Source of the DNA: Guadua angustifolia
Lineage: Eukaryota > Streptophyta > Magnoliopsida > Poales > Poaceae
Direction of reading: 5' to 3'
Length of the DNA stretch: 64,000 nt
Assembly (NCBI GenBank): GCA_036346375.1
Contig: CM070501.1
Coordinates: forward strand, 34,058,539 to 34,122,538
Positions 33,935-45,747 of the stretch are shown piece after piece (position 1 is the stretch's first letter; each line of letters starts with the position of its first letter). The notes beneath the pieces were generated by a model. That model did no database searches, was not told the DNA's origin, and saw nothing but the letters and a program-made list of their open reading frames with translations. Both the position numbers and the translations under genes were made by a program.

Positions 33935-34858
33935 TAGGGATGGCAATCAGGTAGGTACCTCTAGATACGACTGCCGCCCATCCAAACCCGAAACTATACT
34001 GTCCATCCAAATCCATTAGACTTATCGGGCACAAATCTGTATCCATATATGAACCCGATGGGTACTCAATGCCCAATGGATACCCATAAGTAGCAAGTTA
34101 TACTGAAAACAAAAAGTTAACATGGGTTATAGGTTACCAATGATACTCCAGTTTATTCCATTTAATCAGCACATCATGATGGTCTATAGGTGACCACTGA
34201 TACTGCAAGTTCAAGTGAATACATATAAGATATTTGATGGCAAATACTACACTATTCCATAATGTTTTTCATATAAACAAATGTGTTTTCATAGATATTG
34301 TATTTGGTTTCGATGAACAAGATGATAAGCATTAGAGTGAAATGTGGAACAGTGATATGCAAGTTCATTCAATGACTAAGATAAGATAGAAAACCCAGTT
34401 GACCTGTATTTAACTCAGTCACATAGCATAAACTCAACACTTATGATTACGGTGATAGTAGAGATGCCAACACATAACAGAGCATCGTCTAAAAGAAAGA
34501 GTATGATATATGCACAACAAATTCAGAGTATAATATGTGCAAAACAAATTCAGAATATGATATATGCTTAACAAGTTTCTGAACATAGTATTGCCTTTTA
34601 AAACTTTATGTGTGTCTCAACCTCTCACTTAGGTAGTTAAGATTTCAATTTTTAATCTATATCTTATAAAAAGTAGGATCCACATATCATAGGATACCCA
34701 TTGGTTACTCAAGATGCAAATTGAAACTCACATCCATCTTGTGTCCGTATCAGATACCCAAACCCGAAATCCCAAAGGTCCGAAGTGTTACCCGTGTTCA
34801 TCCTTATCAGGTCGGGTACCCGTGAGTACCCAAACTCATGGATAAAACTGCTATCCTA
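33935..34858. mobile_element. Possible hAT-like non-autonomous element, about 920 bp
   Basis: The left end TAGGGATGGCAATCAGG and the reverse complement of the right end TAGGATAGCAGTTTTATCC are imperfect inverted repeats. TAGGGATGGCAA-type ends with GGGTACCC-rich subterminal repeats (about 34050-34085 and 34745-34830) are typical of plant hAT relatives. No 8-bp duplication is clear and there is no transposase. Confidence 0.4.
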
Positions 34859-36110
34859 GATGAGCCCATGCTCCATTGTGGCCCATTCCAACACATTGAA
34901 CTAATATAAAATTTAAAGATGAAGCCCAATCAAATTTGGATAAAATTCTCTTTATTATAATTTTTAATTATGGTCTAGTTTTGTCTTTAAATTTTACATT
35001 TTTATAGAATAAATTGTCCTTTATATGTACAATTTTTTTACAAGTTTTTGAAAACTTTTAAATATGGGTTGCGTGGTGGATATACCGTAAGAAGAAGCGA
35101 TGCACCCTGAGAAGGGACGCACTGAATACTCTCCGGTGAGGAGGTGATACTGTGATAGGTCAATAGGTGGATTTGACGTGCGATCTGGGGCGCGGCCTTA
35201 AAATTTCGAAGGGGTCGGCGTCGTGAGGGGGCCATGGTGGATGCAGAGGAGAGGACGTGTCAAGCGAGGAGGCGGCGGGTAGGTGGGCCGGCTGGGTACG
35301 CGGCAAGCAAGCCGCTTTGAAAGAGGGAAACTCGTGCGGCCGCCGATAGTGCCAGCCGAATAGCCAATCCAACCCCCAGGCCCTAGCCATTGTGCACAAG
35401 CCATCGTGCACTGGTGCACATCTGACATCTCTGATGTTGTACCATCTCTCTCTCAAAAAAAAATGATGTTGTAGCATGTGTAAATGATGTTGCCAATGTG
35501 CACGTATTAATGTTTACTTCTTATCCTTAAAAAAAAGTTTGTATAACCATCAGATCAAAAATGAACGATCGAGACCATCTAATAGACTACAGCGCTTGCA
35601 ATAGCAATGGCTCTGAAGGGATCGACTTGAGGTGTTGTGCTTGGAACTTCGATCCAATCGTTAAGACTAAGAGAGACATCACGGTATCGTGTAATCTGTA
35701 TAGGTGGTCCCACCCCCGTATCGTGGTTAGTACAAGTGTGCTATGTCGAAGACGCTCATAAGGGAACGGATTGGATGCAGTCTTGTGGAGTCTGCAATTT
35801 AAACAGTGAAGCGATGAATGAGTGTACGACAACAACGAAGATTATGAGACTTGCAAAACTGTAAGTGTGTCATGTTTTGTCAGGTCTTTGGGCTCGATTC
35901 TCTTTGACTTGGAAAAAGGTGAGACGATAAGATGAATAATACTATAATAGATGAATAATACTGTACATTGTGTCATGCCTCATTCATGCGACCCAATCAT
36001 GCAAAAACAGTGGGCGATCTTATTATTTTCAGGTACGCAAATGTGCTGTATGAACAGAAGCAAACTTTGATTTCGTGCACCAAAGTAAAAAATAAATAAA
36101 TGAAAGTAAA
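34859..36110. other. Intergenic DNA, no gene recognised
   Basis: A GC-richer patch at 35170-35400 has open frames on the minus strand without domains. The sequence continues, after removal of the Gypsy element, at 44660. Confidence 0.4.
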
Positions 36111-36552
36111 TGTTGTGGACGCCTTTGTAGGAAAAGTATATGAACGGCGCCGCAAAAGGGTCTAAGACCAAGACGCTGGCCAGGATGTTGCAACTACGTC
36201 CAGTGCAAATGGCGTGGCAGGTTAGGGCTTGTGTGTTAGTCCAGAAGGAAGTCGGATTGAATAACTAGTAGTAGTTGGTTATATCTCTTAAATAAGTAAG
36301 AGTCTGGATAGAACTCATCCCTAGTCAGAGTCCGGATAGGACTCATATTTCTATTCAGTTGTAATCAGAGAATAACTGCCCTAGTATATAAAGGGTGCTG
36401 CAATGCTTGGAGAAGGCAATAAAGAATTGATTGATCTCTTAATCGGGAACAGAGCCTCTGAGCGAGGACAAGCCCTAGGTTAAGGAGGCGTTAAATCGAC
36501 CCTACCTTTCTCATTCTCGATCCATTGCCACCACAAACCCTAAACCACATCA
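36111..36552 (+). repeat. 5' LTR of the Gypsy element, 442 bp
   Basis: TATATAAAG at 36385-36393 is the likely TATA box. Compared with the 3' LTR it has a duplicated TAAATAAG-like stretch near 36290 and several 1-2 nt deletions near its end. Confidence 0.93.
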
Positions 36553-36554
36553 TT

Positions 36555-36567
36555 TGGTATCAGAGCC
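36555..36567 (+). other. Primer-binding site (initiator tRNA-Met type)
   Basis: TGGTATCAGAGCC lies 2 nt after the LTR. Confidence 0.92.
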
Positions 36568-36584
36568 ATCCCACCACCACTTCC

Positions 36585-37660
36585 ATGGATCCGACAGAGA
36601 AAGAGCAGTTGGCGCAGATGTTCCAGATGATGGGACGCATGGCAGCAGCATTGGAGAAGGTGGAGAAGCTGGAACAAGCTGTTTCTCGGCTCCAAGTCGG
36701 TGTTGATCAGGCGCACGGCAGCAAGGAGAAGGGATCTCGAGACCGATGGAAGGAGGAGGAGGACCAGCGATCCGGAAGCAGGGGAGCACCCCGATTCCAT
36801 AAGCTGTCTTTTCCAATCTATGATGGTAAAGAAGATCCTCTGCCTTGGTTGAACAGATGTGAGCAATTCTTCGCCGGGCAGCGGACATTGGAGGAAGAGA
36901 AGGTGTGGCTCGCATCGTATCACATGACGGGAGCGGCACAACAATGGTATTACAGATTGGAGAAGAACCAGGGAGTACCTACATGGCCTCGTTTTGTAGA
37001 TCATGTGAATCTTCGTTTTGGTCCCCCAATACGGAATAATCCATTGGGAGAACTAATTCAGTTGAGGCGGACTGGAACCGTGGCCGAATACCAAGAGCAG
37101 TTTCTTGCTCTCCTTTGCCGCTGTGAAGATATGACCGAGAAGCAACAAGTCCAGATTTTTACCACCGGTTTGCGCAATCCATTGCAAACTGATGTTGAAC
37201 TGCAGAATCCAGCAACACTAGAAGTCGCCATGAGCCTTGCTAGGGCTTATGAGAGGCGACTGGAGATGGAAAAAGAAGACGGCATTGCAATTCCAGCCAA
37301 GGTAACTACCAATACCAAGCCGGTAGCTTTGAATCGAGGAATGGGAAGCAGCAATCCTCCAATGAACGTCAATCAAGGATCTCGGGTATGCTTGCCAACA
37401 CATCTCAAGGAATTAACTCTTCCACGACAGCTTTAACAAATCCAAAGACTCCAAATCCAAGAGGACGCAAGCTCCTCACCACAGCAGAGATGGCTGACCG
37501 GCGACTCAAGGGATTATGTTTCAACTGTCCAGAAAAGTTTTCCAAGGAGCATATTGGCAAATGCTCCATGAAGGGTATTTATTTCCTGGAATTAGATGAA
37601 GAAGAAGAGACAGAGGAGTCATTGGCGGAAGATATTGAGATTTCTTTGCATGCGCTAACA
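36585..37660 (+). pseudogene. gag: Gypsy gag, frameshifted
   Basis: Capsid/nucleocapsid precursor that packages the element RNA. The ATG at 36585 gives MDPTEKEQLAQMFQ, followed by a coiled-coil-like segment and the retrotransposon gag core with GAAQQWYYRLE and FRDHVNLRF-like signatures (read here as FVDHVNLRFG). The frame is open to 37436; homologous sequence continues from 37388 in another frame with LANTSQGINSS, then CFNCPEKFSKEHIGKC, a Cys/His nucleocapsid motif of the type found in chromoviruses. A single-base indel near 37390 explains the break. Confidence 0.85.
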
Positions 37661-38150
37661 GGCATTCGTATGGGTAAGACAATGCAACTGCAAGTTCTGG
37701 TTAATGAAACAGAAGCTCGTGCTCTGGTGGACTCCGGGTCGACTCGTAACTTTGTGGGAGAAGAAGCAGCTATACGGCTGGGATTATCACCAGTTTCCAA
37801 GGAAGGCATCAGTGTAGCAGTAGCAAATGGTGACAGAGTTTCCAGTGCAGGAAGGTGCAAGGCAGTTCGGGTGAAAATCGACAAGGAGGAATTTGTGCTG
37901 GATTGTTTTGTGATTCCCTTGGCTGGGTTCGATTTAGTGCTGGGGGTGCAATGGCTTCGCACTCTAGGGCCCATATTGTGGGATTTCCAGCAGTTGACTA
38001 TGACCTTTTGGTTGACAAATCATCAAGTCACCTGGCAAGGTCTAGGTCAGGAGCAGCAACAGCTTGAATTGCGGATGGCTGAAGGTGACGAATTGATGGC
38101 TTGCCTATTGAAGGAATTCGCTGCTATTTTTGCAAACCCGGACTCACTTC
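37661..38150 (+). pseudogene. pol: Gypsy aspartic protease region
   Basis: The frame running to 38206 contains ARALVDSGSTRNFVGEEA, with the catalytic D-S-G triad of retroviral-type proteases, followed by VSVANGDRV-like and GFDLVLGVQWLRTLGPI, the conserved protease C-terminal part. It should cut the polyprotein. A frameshift near 38150 separates it from the reverse transcriptase. Confidence 0.85.
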
Positions 38151-39480
38151 CTCCCCGCGCCAGTATGATCATCGTATACACCTGCTTCCAGGAACAGCCC
38201 CAGTAGCTGTTCGGCCATACCGGTACCCACAGTTGTTGAAAGATGAGATCGAGAGGCAATGCAAGGAGATGCTTCAACAAGGTATCATTCGGCCGAGTAC
38301 GTCTCCTTTCTCGTCACCTGTGATATTGGTTCACAAGAGGGATAATTCTTGGCGGTTTTGTGTGGATTATCGGGCTCTCAATTCCCAGACAGTGAAAGAC
38401 AAATTTCCAATTCCAGTTGTAGATGAGCTGCTAGATGAACTCAAAGGTGCGTGTTATTTTACTAAGTTGGACCTTCGTAGTGGATATCACCAGGTGAGGA
38501 TGCACTCCAATGACATCGAGAAGACAGCTTTCCGCACTCATCGCGGGCATTTATGAGTTCTTGGTCATGCCCTTTGGCTTAACCAATGCCCCAGCTACTT
38601 TCCAAGCCCTCATGAATGATGTCCTCAAAGAGTACCTTCGTCGCTTTGTTCGGTTTTCTTCGATGATATTTTAATCTACAGTTCATCTTGGTCAGAGCAC
38701 CTGCAGCATGTCCGATTGGTTTTTGAGGTATTAGTCCGTCACAAGTTGGCGCTTAAACAGTCCAAATGCCTTTTTGGCAAGGAGTCTGTCGAATATCTGG
38801 GACACATAATTTCGGCTCAAGATGTTGCCATGGATTAGAACAAGATCGCAGCAGTAAACAATTGGCCGACACCTACTTCTGTGCGGGCATTGCGCGGTTT
38901 CTTGGGGCTCACGGGGTATTATCGGAAGTTTATCAGATCATATGGTACAATTGCTGCCCCTCTGACCAAACTATTGAAGAAGGAGGCATTTTCTTGGTCA
39001 CATGAAGCTGAGAGTGCATTTGAAAAACTCAAAACAGCGCTGACTACAGGACCTACTCTGCAGCTTCCAGATTTCCATATGCGTTTTATGGTGGATTGCG
39101 ATGCCTCAGGAACCGGTTTTGGTGCAGTCTTACATCAGGGAGCCGGCCCCATTGCCTTTTTCAGCAGGGCAGTCGCACAACACCACATGAAATTAGCGGC
39201 ATATGAACGAGAATTGATTGGGTTAGTGAAGGCAGTTCGTCATTGGAGGCAGTATTTGTGGGGCAGAGCATTCACCATCAGAACAGACCATTTCACTCTG
39301 AAATACCTACTCGACCAGAGGTTATCTACCATTCCGCAGCATACATGGGTCAGCAAGCTTCTGGGCTATGACTTCACGGTAGAGTTTCGGCCAGGCAAGC
39401 AGAACGCTGCGGCGGATGCTCTTTCCCGTCAGCATGAAGGCACGCCAGTGATAGCTGCGATTTCTTCTCCAACGTTTGAT
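38151..39480 (+). pseudogene. pol: Gypsy reverse transcriptase and RNase H, broken
   Basis: RT fragments in three frames: DEIERQCKEMLQQGIIRPS, WRFCVDYRALNSQT, FTKLDLRSGYHQVRM (with the first catalytic Asp), EFLVMPFGLTNAPATFQ, and FFDDILIYS, the active-site FDD box. Breaks lie near 38545 and 38650, and TAG replaces a sense codon at about 38836 (after QDVAMD). RNase H follows: FMVDCDASGTGFGAVL, AYERELIGLV and IRTDHFTLKYLL carry the expected acidic residues. All parts are recognisable, so decay is limited. Confidence 0.9.
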
Positions 39481-40197
39481 GTCTTTGATCAGATTCGCAG
39501 CGAACACAAGACTTCTCAGCCGGCCTGCGAGTTAAGGGACCAAATCATTGCTGGTGTAGCTGCACCAGGGTGGTCCTTGGTGGACGATCTCATCCTTCAG
39601 GATGGCAAGGTGTATATTCCCCCAGGTTCCTCCCTATTGCCGCAATTGCTGTCGGAAGCCCATGGCAGTGGACATGAAGGCATTCAAAAGACTCTTCATC
39701 GCTTCCGTTCCTCGTTTTTCCATCCTCATGCGTCCAAGATGGTGCGGGAATTCGTACGTGGGTGTACCGTGTGTCAACGCAATAAAACAGAGCACCTGCA
39801 TCCCGCAGGCCTCCTACAGCCACTAGCAATCCCTAACAGTGTATGGCAAGATATTAGTATGGATTTCGTGGAGGGTCTTCCAAAGGTGGGAGGAAAATCG
39901 GTTATCTTATCCGTCGTGGATCGGTTCTCCAAATACGCCCATTTCATTCCTTTGGGCCATCCTTATACTGCAAGTTCGGTGGCACGGGCGTTCTTCAACG
40001 ACATTGTTCGCCTTCATGGGATTCCATCCTCGATTGTCAATGACCGTGACCCAGTGTTCACCAGCGCTTTTTGGTCTGACTTATTCCGCCTCTCGGGAGT
40101 TCAGTTGCATCTCAGCACGGCCTTTCATCCACAAAGCGATGGTCCAACGGAAGTGGTTAATCGCATTATTGTCATGTACCTTCGCTGTCTCTCCTGT
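39481..40197 (+). pseudogene. pol: Gypsy integrase, 5' part, cut by an insertion
   Basis: The open frame 38881-40245 continues with the HHCC zinc finger (SEAHGSGHEGIQKTLHRF ... CTVCQRNK) and the DDE core: ISMDFVEGLP, VNDRDPVF and HPQSDGPTEVVNR, so all three catalytic acids are present. The coding sequence then runs into the solo LTR at 40198 and only chance residues follow. Confidence 0.92.
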
Positions 40198-40805
40198 TGT
40201 AGGGTCGAGGATGCGCCTAGAGGGGGGGTGAATAGGCGTTTATAAAAATCGATCGCTCACTAATTCAATTCGCTCTAATCAACCCCTATGTCAAAACCTA
40301 ATCAATTTATATATATGCGGAAGCGATAAATCGGTTTTGACAATTAAGGCCTAAATCAACTAGGCTCACTAGTGCACTAACTAAATTATGTCTCTATGTA
40401 TAAATTGCTAAATTGATCAAACAATTAATACTAAGCAATTCTAATTCAAGCAATCAATAATATGCAAAAGGTAAATACTTGAATGTAAAGAGACAAGGGA
40501 CAACCGATGTTTTTCCGTGGTGTTCGGAGACTTGCTTGTCTCCCCTAGTCCACGCTTGAGGCTAGCCCACACTTGGACCGGCTCCCGCCGAGCACCGCCT
40601 CTTTCCACTAGTCGTGGTTTTTCACGCTCGCGCGTAGGCTCAACCCGAACCTTCACAAACTTCGCCGGGGCTTCTCACAACCTTGAGAGCTCCCGCGCAC
40701 GACGCCTACGCCGTCTAGGAGTCGGCAACCTCCAAGAGTAACAAGCCACTCCTTCGCTCGAACTTCACCGGGCACAACGAATGTGCTCCTCGGTGATCAC
40801 CAAGT

Positions 40806-42235
40806 GCAACACATGCACAAGAGCCTCTCAAACCCACTTCTAATTGCAACACATGCAATTAGTTCACTCTTTAGCTCAAAAACCAAATGTGAGTATGCAA
40901 CACATGCAACACCTCACCCAAACTCTTAAACACAGCAACAACCACTGCCCCAAGCGGCTAAGCCCCCCAAGGGGGTATTTATAGCCCTCCACAAGAAAAC
41001 TAGCCGTTTGGGGGCAAAATGGGCGAAACCAGGAAATTCCCGGTCCGACCGGACCTCGGCCGGTCCGACCGACCCTCATAGGCCAACGGTCGAAAAACCG
41101 ACCGTTACACGGCCGGTCCTACCGCACAAGGCCCGGTCACACCGCGGGTCCGATCGCACCGGACACCGAGCGGTCGCACCGCCCAACCAACGCACCGAAA
41201 AGTTCTCTGGAAAAAACGCGCCGACGCCAGCCCGGTCCGACCGGAGGTCCGATCACACCGGCCTCCATCCGGTCGCACCGCCCAACCAACGCACCGAAAA
41301 GAAGTTCTCTGGAAAAAATGCACCGGAGAGGCGGCGGTTGCACCGCAGGCCCGGTCCGACCGGACCCTGGCCGGTCACACCGCCCAACCAGACTTCAGCT
41401 CCGGTTTCTTCGCAAAATCCGATTCTCCAAAAACCAAAGCCATTCTTTGAGCCAACTAGTGATCAACACATGATCAACCACTCGTGCAAAACACATTTGC
41501 ACCATTTCAAACCATGCTCAAAGAATTCAACCCAAATTGCGAAAACACATTTCGCAATCGACTCAAGAACTATTCGCAAATCGTATTAAAAGAATCAAAC
41601 TCGAGTTTATGAGATTAATCCCCCTAGCCATGTGAAGGTCAACACAAGACCCGGTCAACTTGCCAACACCCATTGCAAGCCCCACTCACATGCTCTCGGA
41701 ATTCCGGACTCATAAACCTCAGTTTATTCGCACAACGAACTTGCAAATAACACAATAAACATATTTCATGCTTGAGCACTACTCTTTGCAACACATGCAA
41801 AAGTCTAGCTCCAAGCAACATCAAATCAAGAAGCATGAACTCTCTAATTGCAACACATGCAATTTTCTAGTTCCATGCAACACTAAAACCAAACTTCAAC
41901 TAAAACCAAATCACATGTATGAGCTCTTTACTCGCAACACATGCAAGCCTCTAGCTCCATACAAACACACAAACACCAAAATCAACTTCGTGCTTGAGCT
42001 CTCTCCTTTTGCAACACATGCAAAACTTAGCTCCAAGCAAACAACACGGTTTTAAGAAAGATTTGTTTCGAACCAAAACATGAAGCGTCAACTAATGCAA
42101 CACATGCAAAGGTGAACTTCACGCAAAAGCCAACGCACTAGCTTATCCTATTTGCAACACATGCAAATCAAAGCATAATGCGAAAACCAAATACAACCAA
42201 GCATAAGTTTAACCCATTCGCAACACATGCCAAAA
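40806..42235. repeat. Dispersed word GCAACACATGCA, about 10 copies
   Basis: The word occurs near 40806, 40845, 40896, 41788, 41851, 41934, 42010, 42095, 42151 and 42220, usually as TTGCAACACATGCAA. The copies are not in a regular tandem period. They all lie inside the solo LTR. Confidence 0.85.
41035..41395. repeat. Cluster of CCGGTCCGACCGG palindromic words
   Basis: CCGGTCCGACCGG and degenerate forms (GGTCACACCG, GGTCGCACCG, GGTCCGATC) occur more than ten times in 360 bp. AACCAACGCACCGAAAAG with flanks is a longer duplication (about 41186 and 41284). Long open frames here are by-products of the repeat. Confidence 0.85.
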
Positions 42236-43531
42236 GGTTAACCCTCATGCAAAAACCAAATCCAATAAGATTTGAGCTTGAGTGAACGCGGATTGAGATC
42301 ACCAACATATGATGAAGCTCAAGCTAGGGAACGACCCCTCTTAATAGCACGGCGATAAAACCTTAGACTCAAAGACTACAAAAGTCCTTAGCCTATCTAG
42401 TTTATACCTTTGCCGCCGCACGCAAGCAATCCCCTTTGGGGTCTTTATGATTGTCACTTTGATATACCCCCGAGATCATCACCCTTCTTTATCTTCGGGA
42501 TCCATTCTTGACGCCCATCAACTCATGATGCCGTCCTTGTCCCGTTCTCACCATCTCATCCATCTTTGGACCTAACTCAATCACAACTCATAAAATAGTT
42601 AGTCCAAGATGCATGGTTGTCTCAATTATCTCTTGCACTCCATTAACACATAATGGATGCCTTTAGATCAATTGAGCACAACCTAAATCAATTGAAATGA
42701 TTTAATTGTGTCTTAAGTACAATAATGCAACTCATGCTTTATTATACTTAAGAACTATTCATTTGTCCTCAATTAATCAAGAACCACCATCAACACATGA
42801 TGAAATGTTCTTTAATAATTAACAAGACAAATGAACTCAATTTAAATTATCATTTAAATTGATATGAGTATATATTAACTACACAAGTTTTCATATACTC
42901 ATGTTGATGAAAAGTAATGATCCATTATATGTAAATTGTATGGAAATGATCATTACTCTAGATCATCAACTATAGAATACACCCCACATGTATATGTGCA
43001 TAAATATGATTGACTTGGAGATAATATGCACATATTCAAATTGATCGTATTGGAGTATATCCTATATTACCATGAGTATACTTATAACTAGGCAATTCAA
43101 TATATACTCAAAGATTTAGTTTCTTTGTCTTGATCCTTATATGTGTCAATAACGAATCGATCAATACAAAGATACTTTCAAGTTAAACTACAAACTCCCC
43201 CTAAGTATGTGCATCCATGTAATGTGTGGATTGGGAAACATGATGCACGTTTGTGGTTAATATAATGGGGACATTCATACTTTAACTTGAATCCAAAGTA
43301 TGCAACTAATATTAGAATGAATATGCAAACATACCTTGGGTTTTCCATTCTTCAATGCGATGAGACTAATCAAAGATATTCTAAATAAACAAGTTAGTCT
43401 CGATATAAGATTGTCATTAATAACACTATCGCATTAGGGGATAAACTCAATATTGGATTTGTCATTAACACAAGATTAGATTTGTCATTAACACCAAAAC
43501 CATAACTAATGAAGGTTGAACTTACACCTGT

Positions 43532-44332
43532 GACCGTCCAAAACAGTGGCTCCAATGGCTTCCATGGGCGGAATTTTGCTACAATTCCTCCTTTCAATCA
43601 TCCTTGAAAACGACTCCGTTCCAAGTGGTATATGGCAGGGAACCACCAACTATTGTGTCATATGAGGCTAGCACGGCTCGGGTGGCTACGGTGGATCGCC
43701 AATTACAGGACAGAGACGAGTTTTTGATTGAAATTCGGGAGCGTCTTCATCAGGCCCAAGATCAGATGAAGCAATATCATGACAAATCTCACCGTGATGT
43801 AAGCTTTGAAGTCGGTGATTGGGTTTGGCTCCGGTTACATCGTCGCACGGCTTCAGGAGTCAAGGATACTACTTCATCCAAATTGGCACCACGGTTCTAT
43901 GGCCCTTTCTAATCCTAGAACGGATTGGGACCGTCGCGTATCGCCTGCGTCTTCCGGCCAAGGCTCGTATCCATAATGTATTCCATGTGGCTCTCTTGAA
44001 GAAGTATGAAGTGTGCAGCTTCCAGATTTTGTGCATGGCCGCGTAATACCTTCCCTAGTAACATTGTGCGAGCACGTCTCAATAGGGGTGCTTGGGAACT
44101 TCTGGTCCAATGGAAGGAGTCCGGCGGCCAATGCTACATGGGTTGGTTTGGACGTGTTCAAGGAGCAATACCCCAATTTCAACTCAAGGACGAGTTGTTT
44201 CGCCAGGCGGGTGGAAATGTTGTGGACGCCTTTGTAGGAAAAGTATATGAGCGGCGCCGCAAAAGGGTCCAAGACCAAGATGCTGGCCAGGATGTTGCAA
44301 CTACGTCCAGTGCAAATGGCGTGGCAGGTTAG
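43532..44332 (+). pseudogene. pol: Gypsy integrase 3' part and chromodomain, extending into the 3' LTR
   Basis: Reading resumes with RPKQWLQWLPWAEFCYNSSF and TTPFQVVYGREPP, the integrase end, then QYHDKSHRDVSFEVGDWVWL. After a frameshift near 43910, AYRLRLPAKARIHNVFHVA leads to a chromodomain-like ELLVQWKES, ATWVGLDVFKEQYPNF, split over two frames. The final frame runs through QLKDELFRQAGGNVVDAF and stops at 44330-44332, about 115 bp inside the 3' LTR. Chromodomains target integration to particular chromatin in this group. Confidence 0.85.
44206..44217 (+). other. Polypurine tract of the Gypsy element
   Basis: GGCGGGTGGAAA directly precedes the 3' LTR; it is coding here as well. Confidence 0.7.
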
Positions 44333-44654
44333 GGCTTGTGTGTTAGTCCAGAAGGAAGTCGGATTGAATAACTAGTAGTAGTTGGTTATATATCTTAGAG
44401 TCTGGATAGGACTCATCCCCAGTCAGAGTCCGGATAGGACTCATATTTCTATTCAGTTGTAATCAGAGAATAACTGCCCTAGTATATAAAGGGTGCTGCA
44501 ATACTTGGAGAAGGCAATAAAGAATTCAGTTGATCTCTTAATCTGGGAACAGAGCCTCCTGAGCCAGGGACAAGCCCTAGGTTAAGGAGGGCGTTCGTCA
44601 GCCCTACCTTTCCTGTTACCGATCCATTGCCACCACAAACCCTAAACCACATCA
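44218..44654 (+). repeat. 3' LTR of the Gypsy element, 437 bp
   Basis: TATATAAA at 44483-44490. The first 115 bp encode the C-terminus of the pol frame. GTAAA follows at 44655-44659. Confidence 0.93.
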
Positions 44655-44659
44655 GTAAA

Positions 44660-45747
44660 TACCACGCACTTCTCAGCCAGCACCAGAAAAGGTGACGCAT
44701 TTAAAGTCGATATCTCCGAACAAGAAATGGAGACAAAACAGAATATGACCTGAGAAGTCCACGAAATCATCAACCTTTTGTCCTCAGTCTAGTAAAGAAA
44801 CAACAATTGGCACCAACCAAATCAGTTACATAAGCACAGAGGCAGGTATTGGCGTCTCACACAGAGCTTAACACAAGCTGCACATTCAAACCCATAGCTC
44901 CTCTCAAGACCATCAACAGGAGGCTGCACTTATGGAAAACAATATGATAGTTAAGATCGAGATCAACAGCACTGCGAGGCTACCTGCTAACATCATGATT
45001 GGATCGTCAGAACTCAGAAGGCATCCAGGCAAGTAAAGGCAACAAAGGAGACGAAGGGGGACAGATTTGCTTACCCCCAGTCACAAGCAGCACCAACGGA
45101 AGCAATTTTGAGAAGTCCACAGCAAGCATCACCATTAAGAGGAGCTCCAGATTTCGTGGAGTTAGCAGGTAACAGACGATAATAATTGCTCTCTTGTTCA
45201 AGTTTCAGTAATGGAACTGGGGCATCTTGCCAATGTCCTATTGATCTAAAAATAATAATAATTGCTCTCTTCGCACATTGTTACAATGTTTTGATCATAG
45301 GTTTTCAGGCATTGCCTCAATGTTTTGACGAAATGTTCCACTCATGTTTATTCTAACTTCCCAACAAGAAAAGCTCAACGTATTCACTGAATCTCAAATT
45401 GGATGCAACATACTTGGCTTGTTGCAAAAAGGTATTGCAAAACGATGTGTATCATTGGAAGGTTTGATAAGATGCTTGACTGCTTGGTAAATGTGGAAAT
45501 GCTCACAAATGTGATCGGTTACATTTCTCAAAGGAAAAAGGAAGTCAAGGGGTTATTTGCGAAGTACAGATAACACGAGGATCTAAATCAGAGGACAACA
45601 CTAGATGCAAAATGTTCATAAGATACCATCAAAATAGAAGTAAGTTTTGTTAACTAACACAAAAACCGTAGATGCTAAGATATGGAGATGATGCTAAGTA
45701 CTTAACAATTTATTGTCAACTCATTCTAATAAACAGATGATGTGCAG
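44660..45747. other. Intergenic DNA upstream of the AP2 pseudogene
   Basis: No complete gene. A stretch near 45525-45575 (AAAGGAAAAAGGAAGTCAAG ... GCGAAGTACAGATAACACG) might be the decayed first AP2 exon, with KRKK-like basic residues and a broken YRGVTR, but this is speculative. Confidence 0.35.

Larger units (their letters stand above)
40198..43526 (-). mobile_element. Solo LTR, 3329 bp, Copia SIRE/Maximus-like, inserted in the Gypsy integrase
   Basis: Starts TGTAGGGTCG, ends CTTACA, and is flanked by the duplication CCTGT (40193-40197 and 43527-43531), so it has TG...CA ends and a 5-bp target site. Removing it rejoins the integrase reading frame exactly (CTC-TCC-TGT-GAC-CGT). There is no second LTR, PBS or coding region. 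On the minus strand the end reads CGCCTATTCACCCCCCCTCT followed by AGGCG, matching the end of the 52449-53982 Copia LTR (CGCCTATTCACCCTCCCTCT), and its start resembles that LTR's TTAATGACAA phrase. Most likely it arose by recombination between two LTRs of a full element. Confidence 0.85.
36111..44654 (+). mobile_element. Ty3/Gypsy chromovirus-type LTR retrotransposon with nested solo LTR
   Basis: LTRs at 36111-36552 and 44218-44654 (TGTTGTGG...CATCA) are flanked by the duplication GTAAA (36106-36110 and 44655-44659). An initiator tRNA-Met PBS follows the left LTR. Order of domains is gag, protease, reverse transcriptase, RNase H, integrase, chromodomain, as in Gypsy chromoviruses. Frameshifts near 37390, 38150 and 38545, an in-frame TAG at about 38836, and a 3.3-kb insertion in the integrase make this copy inactive. 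Total 8544 bp, about 5.2 kb without the insertion. Confidence 0.95.

Noticed and set aside
37388..37436. Programmed frameshift between Gypsy gag and protease
   Set aside because: No slippery heptamer or pseudoknot is evident, chromovirus gag-pol is usually one frame, and this copy has several other indels.
38836..38838. TAG in the Gypsy reverse transcriptase as a readthrough codon
   Set aside because: It lies within the RT-RNase H connection where relatives have a sense codon, and neighbouring frameshifts show decay.
41008..41589. 193-codon plus-strand open frame
   Set aside because: Produced by CCGGTCCGACCGG repeats inside a minus-strand solo LTR; the peptide is a repeat of RSDRT-like motifs.
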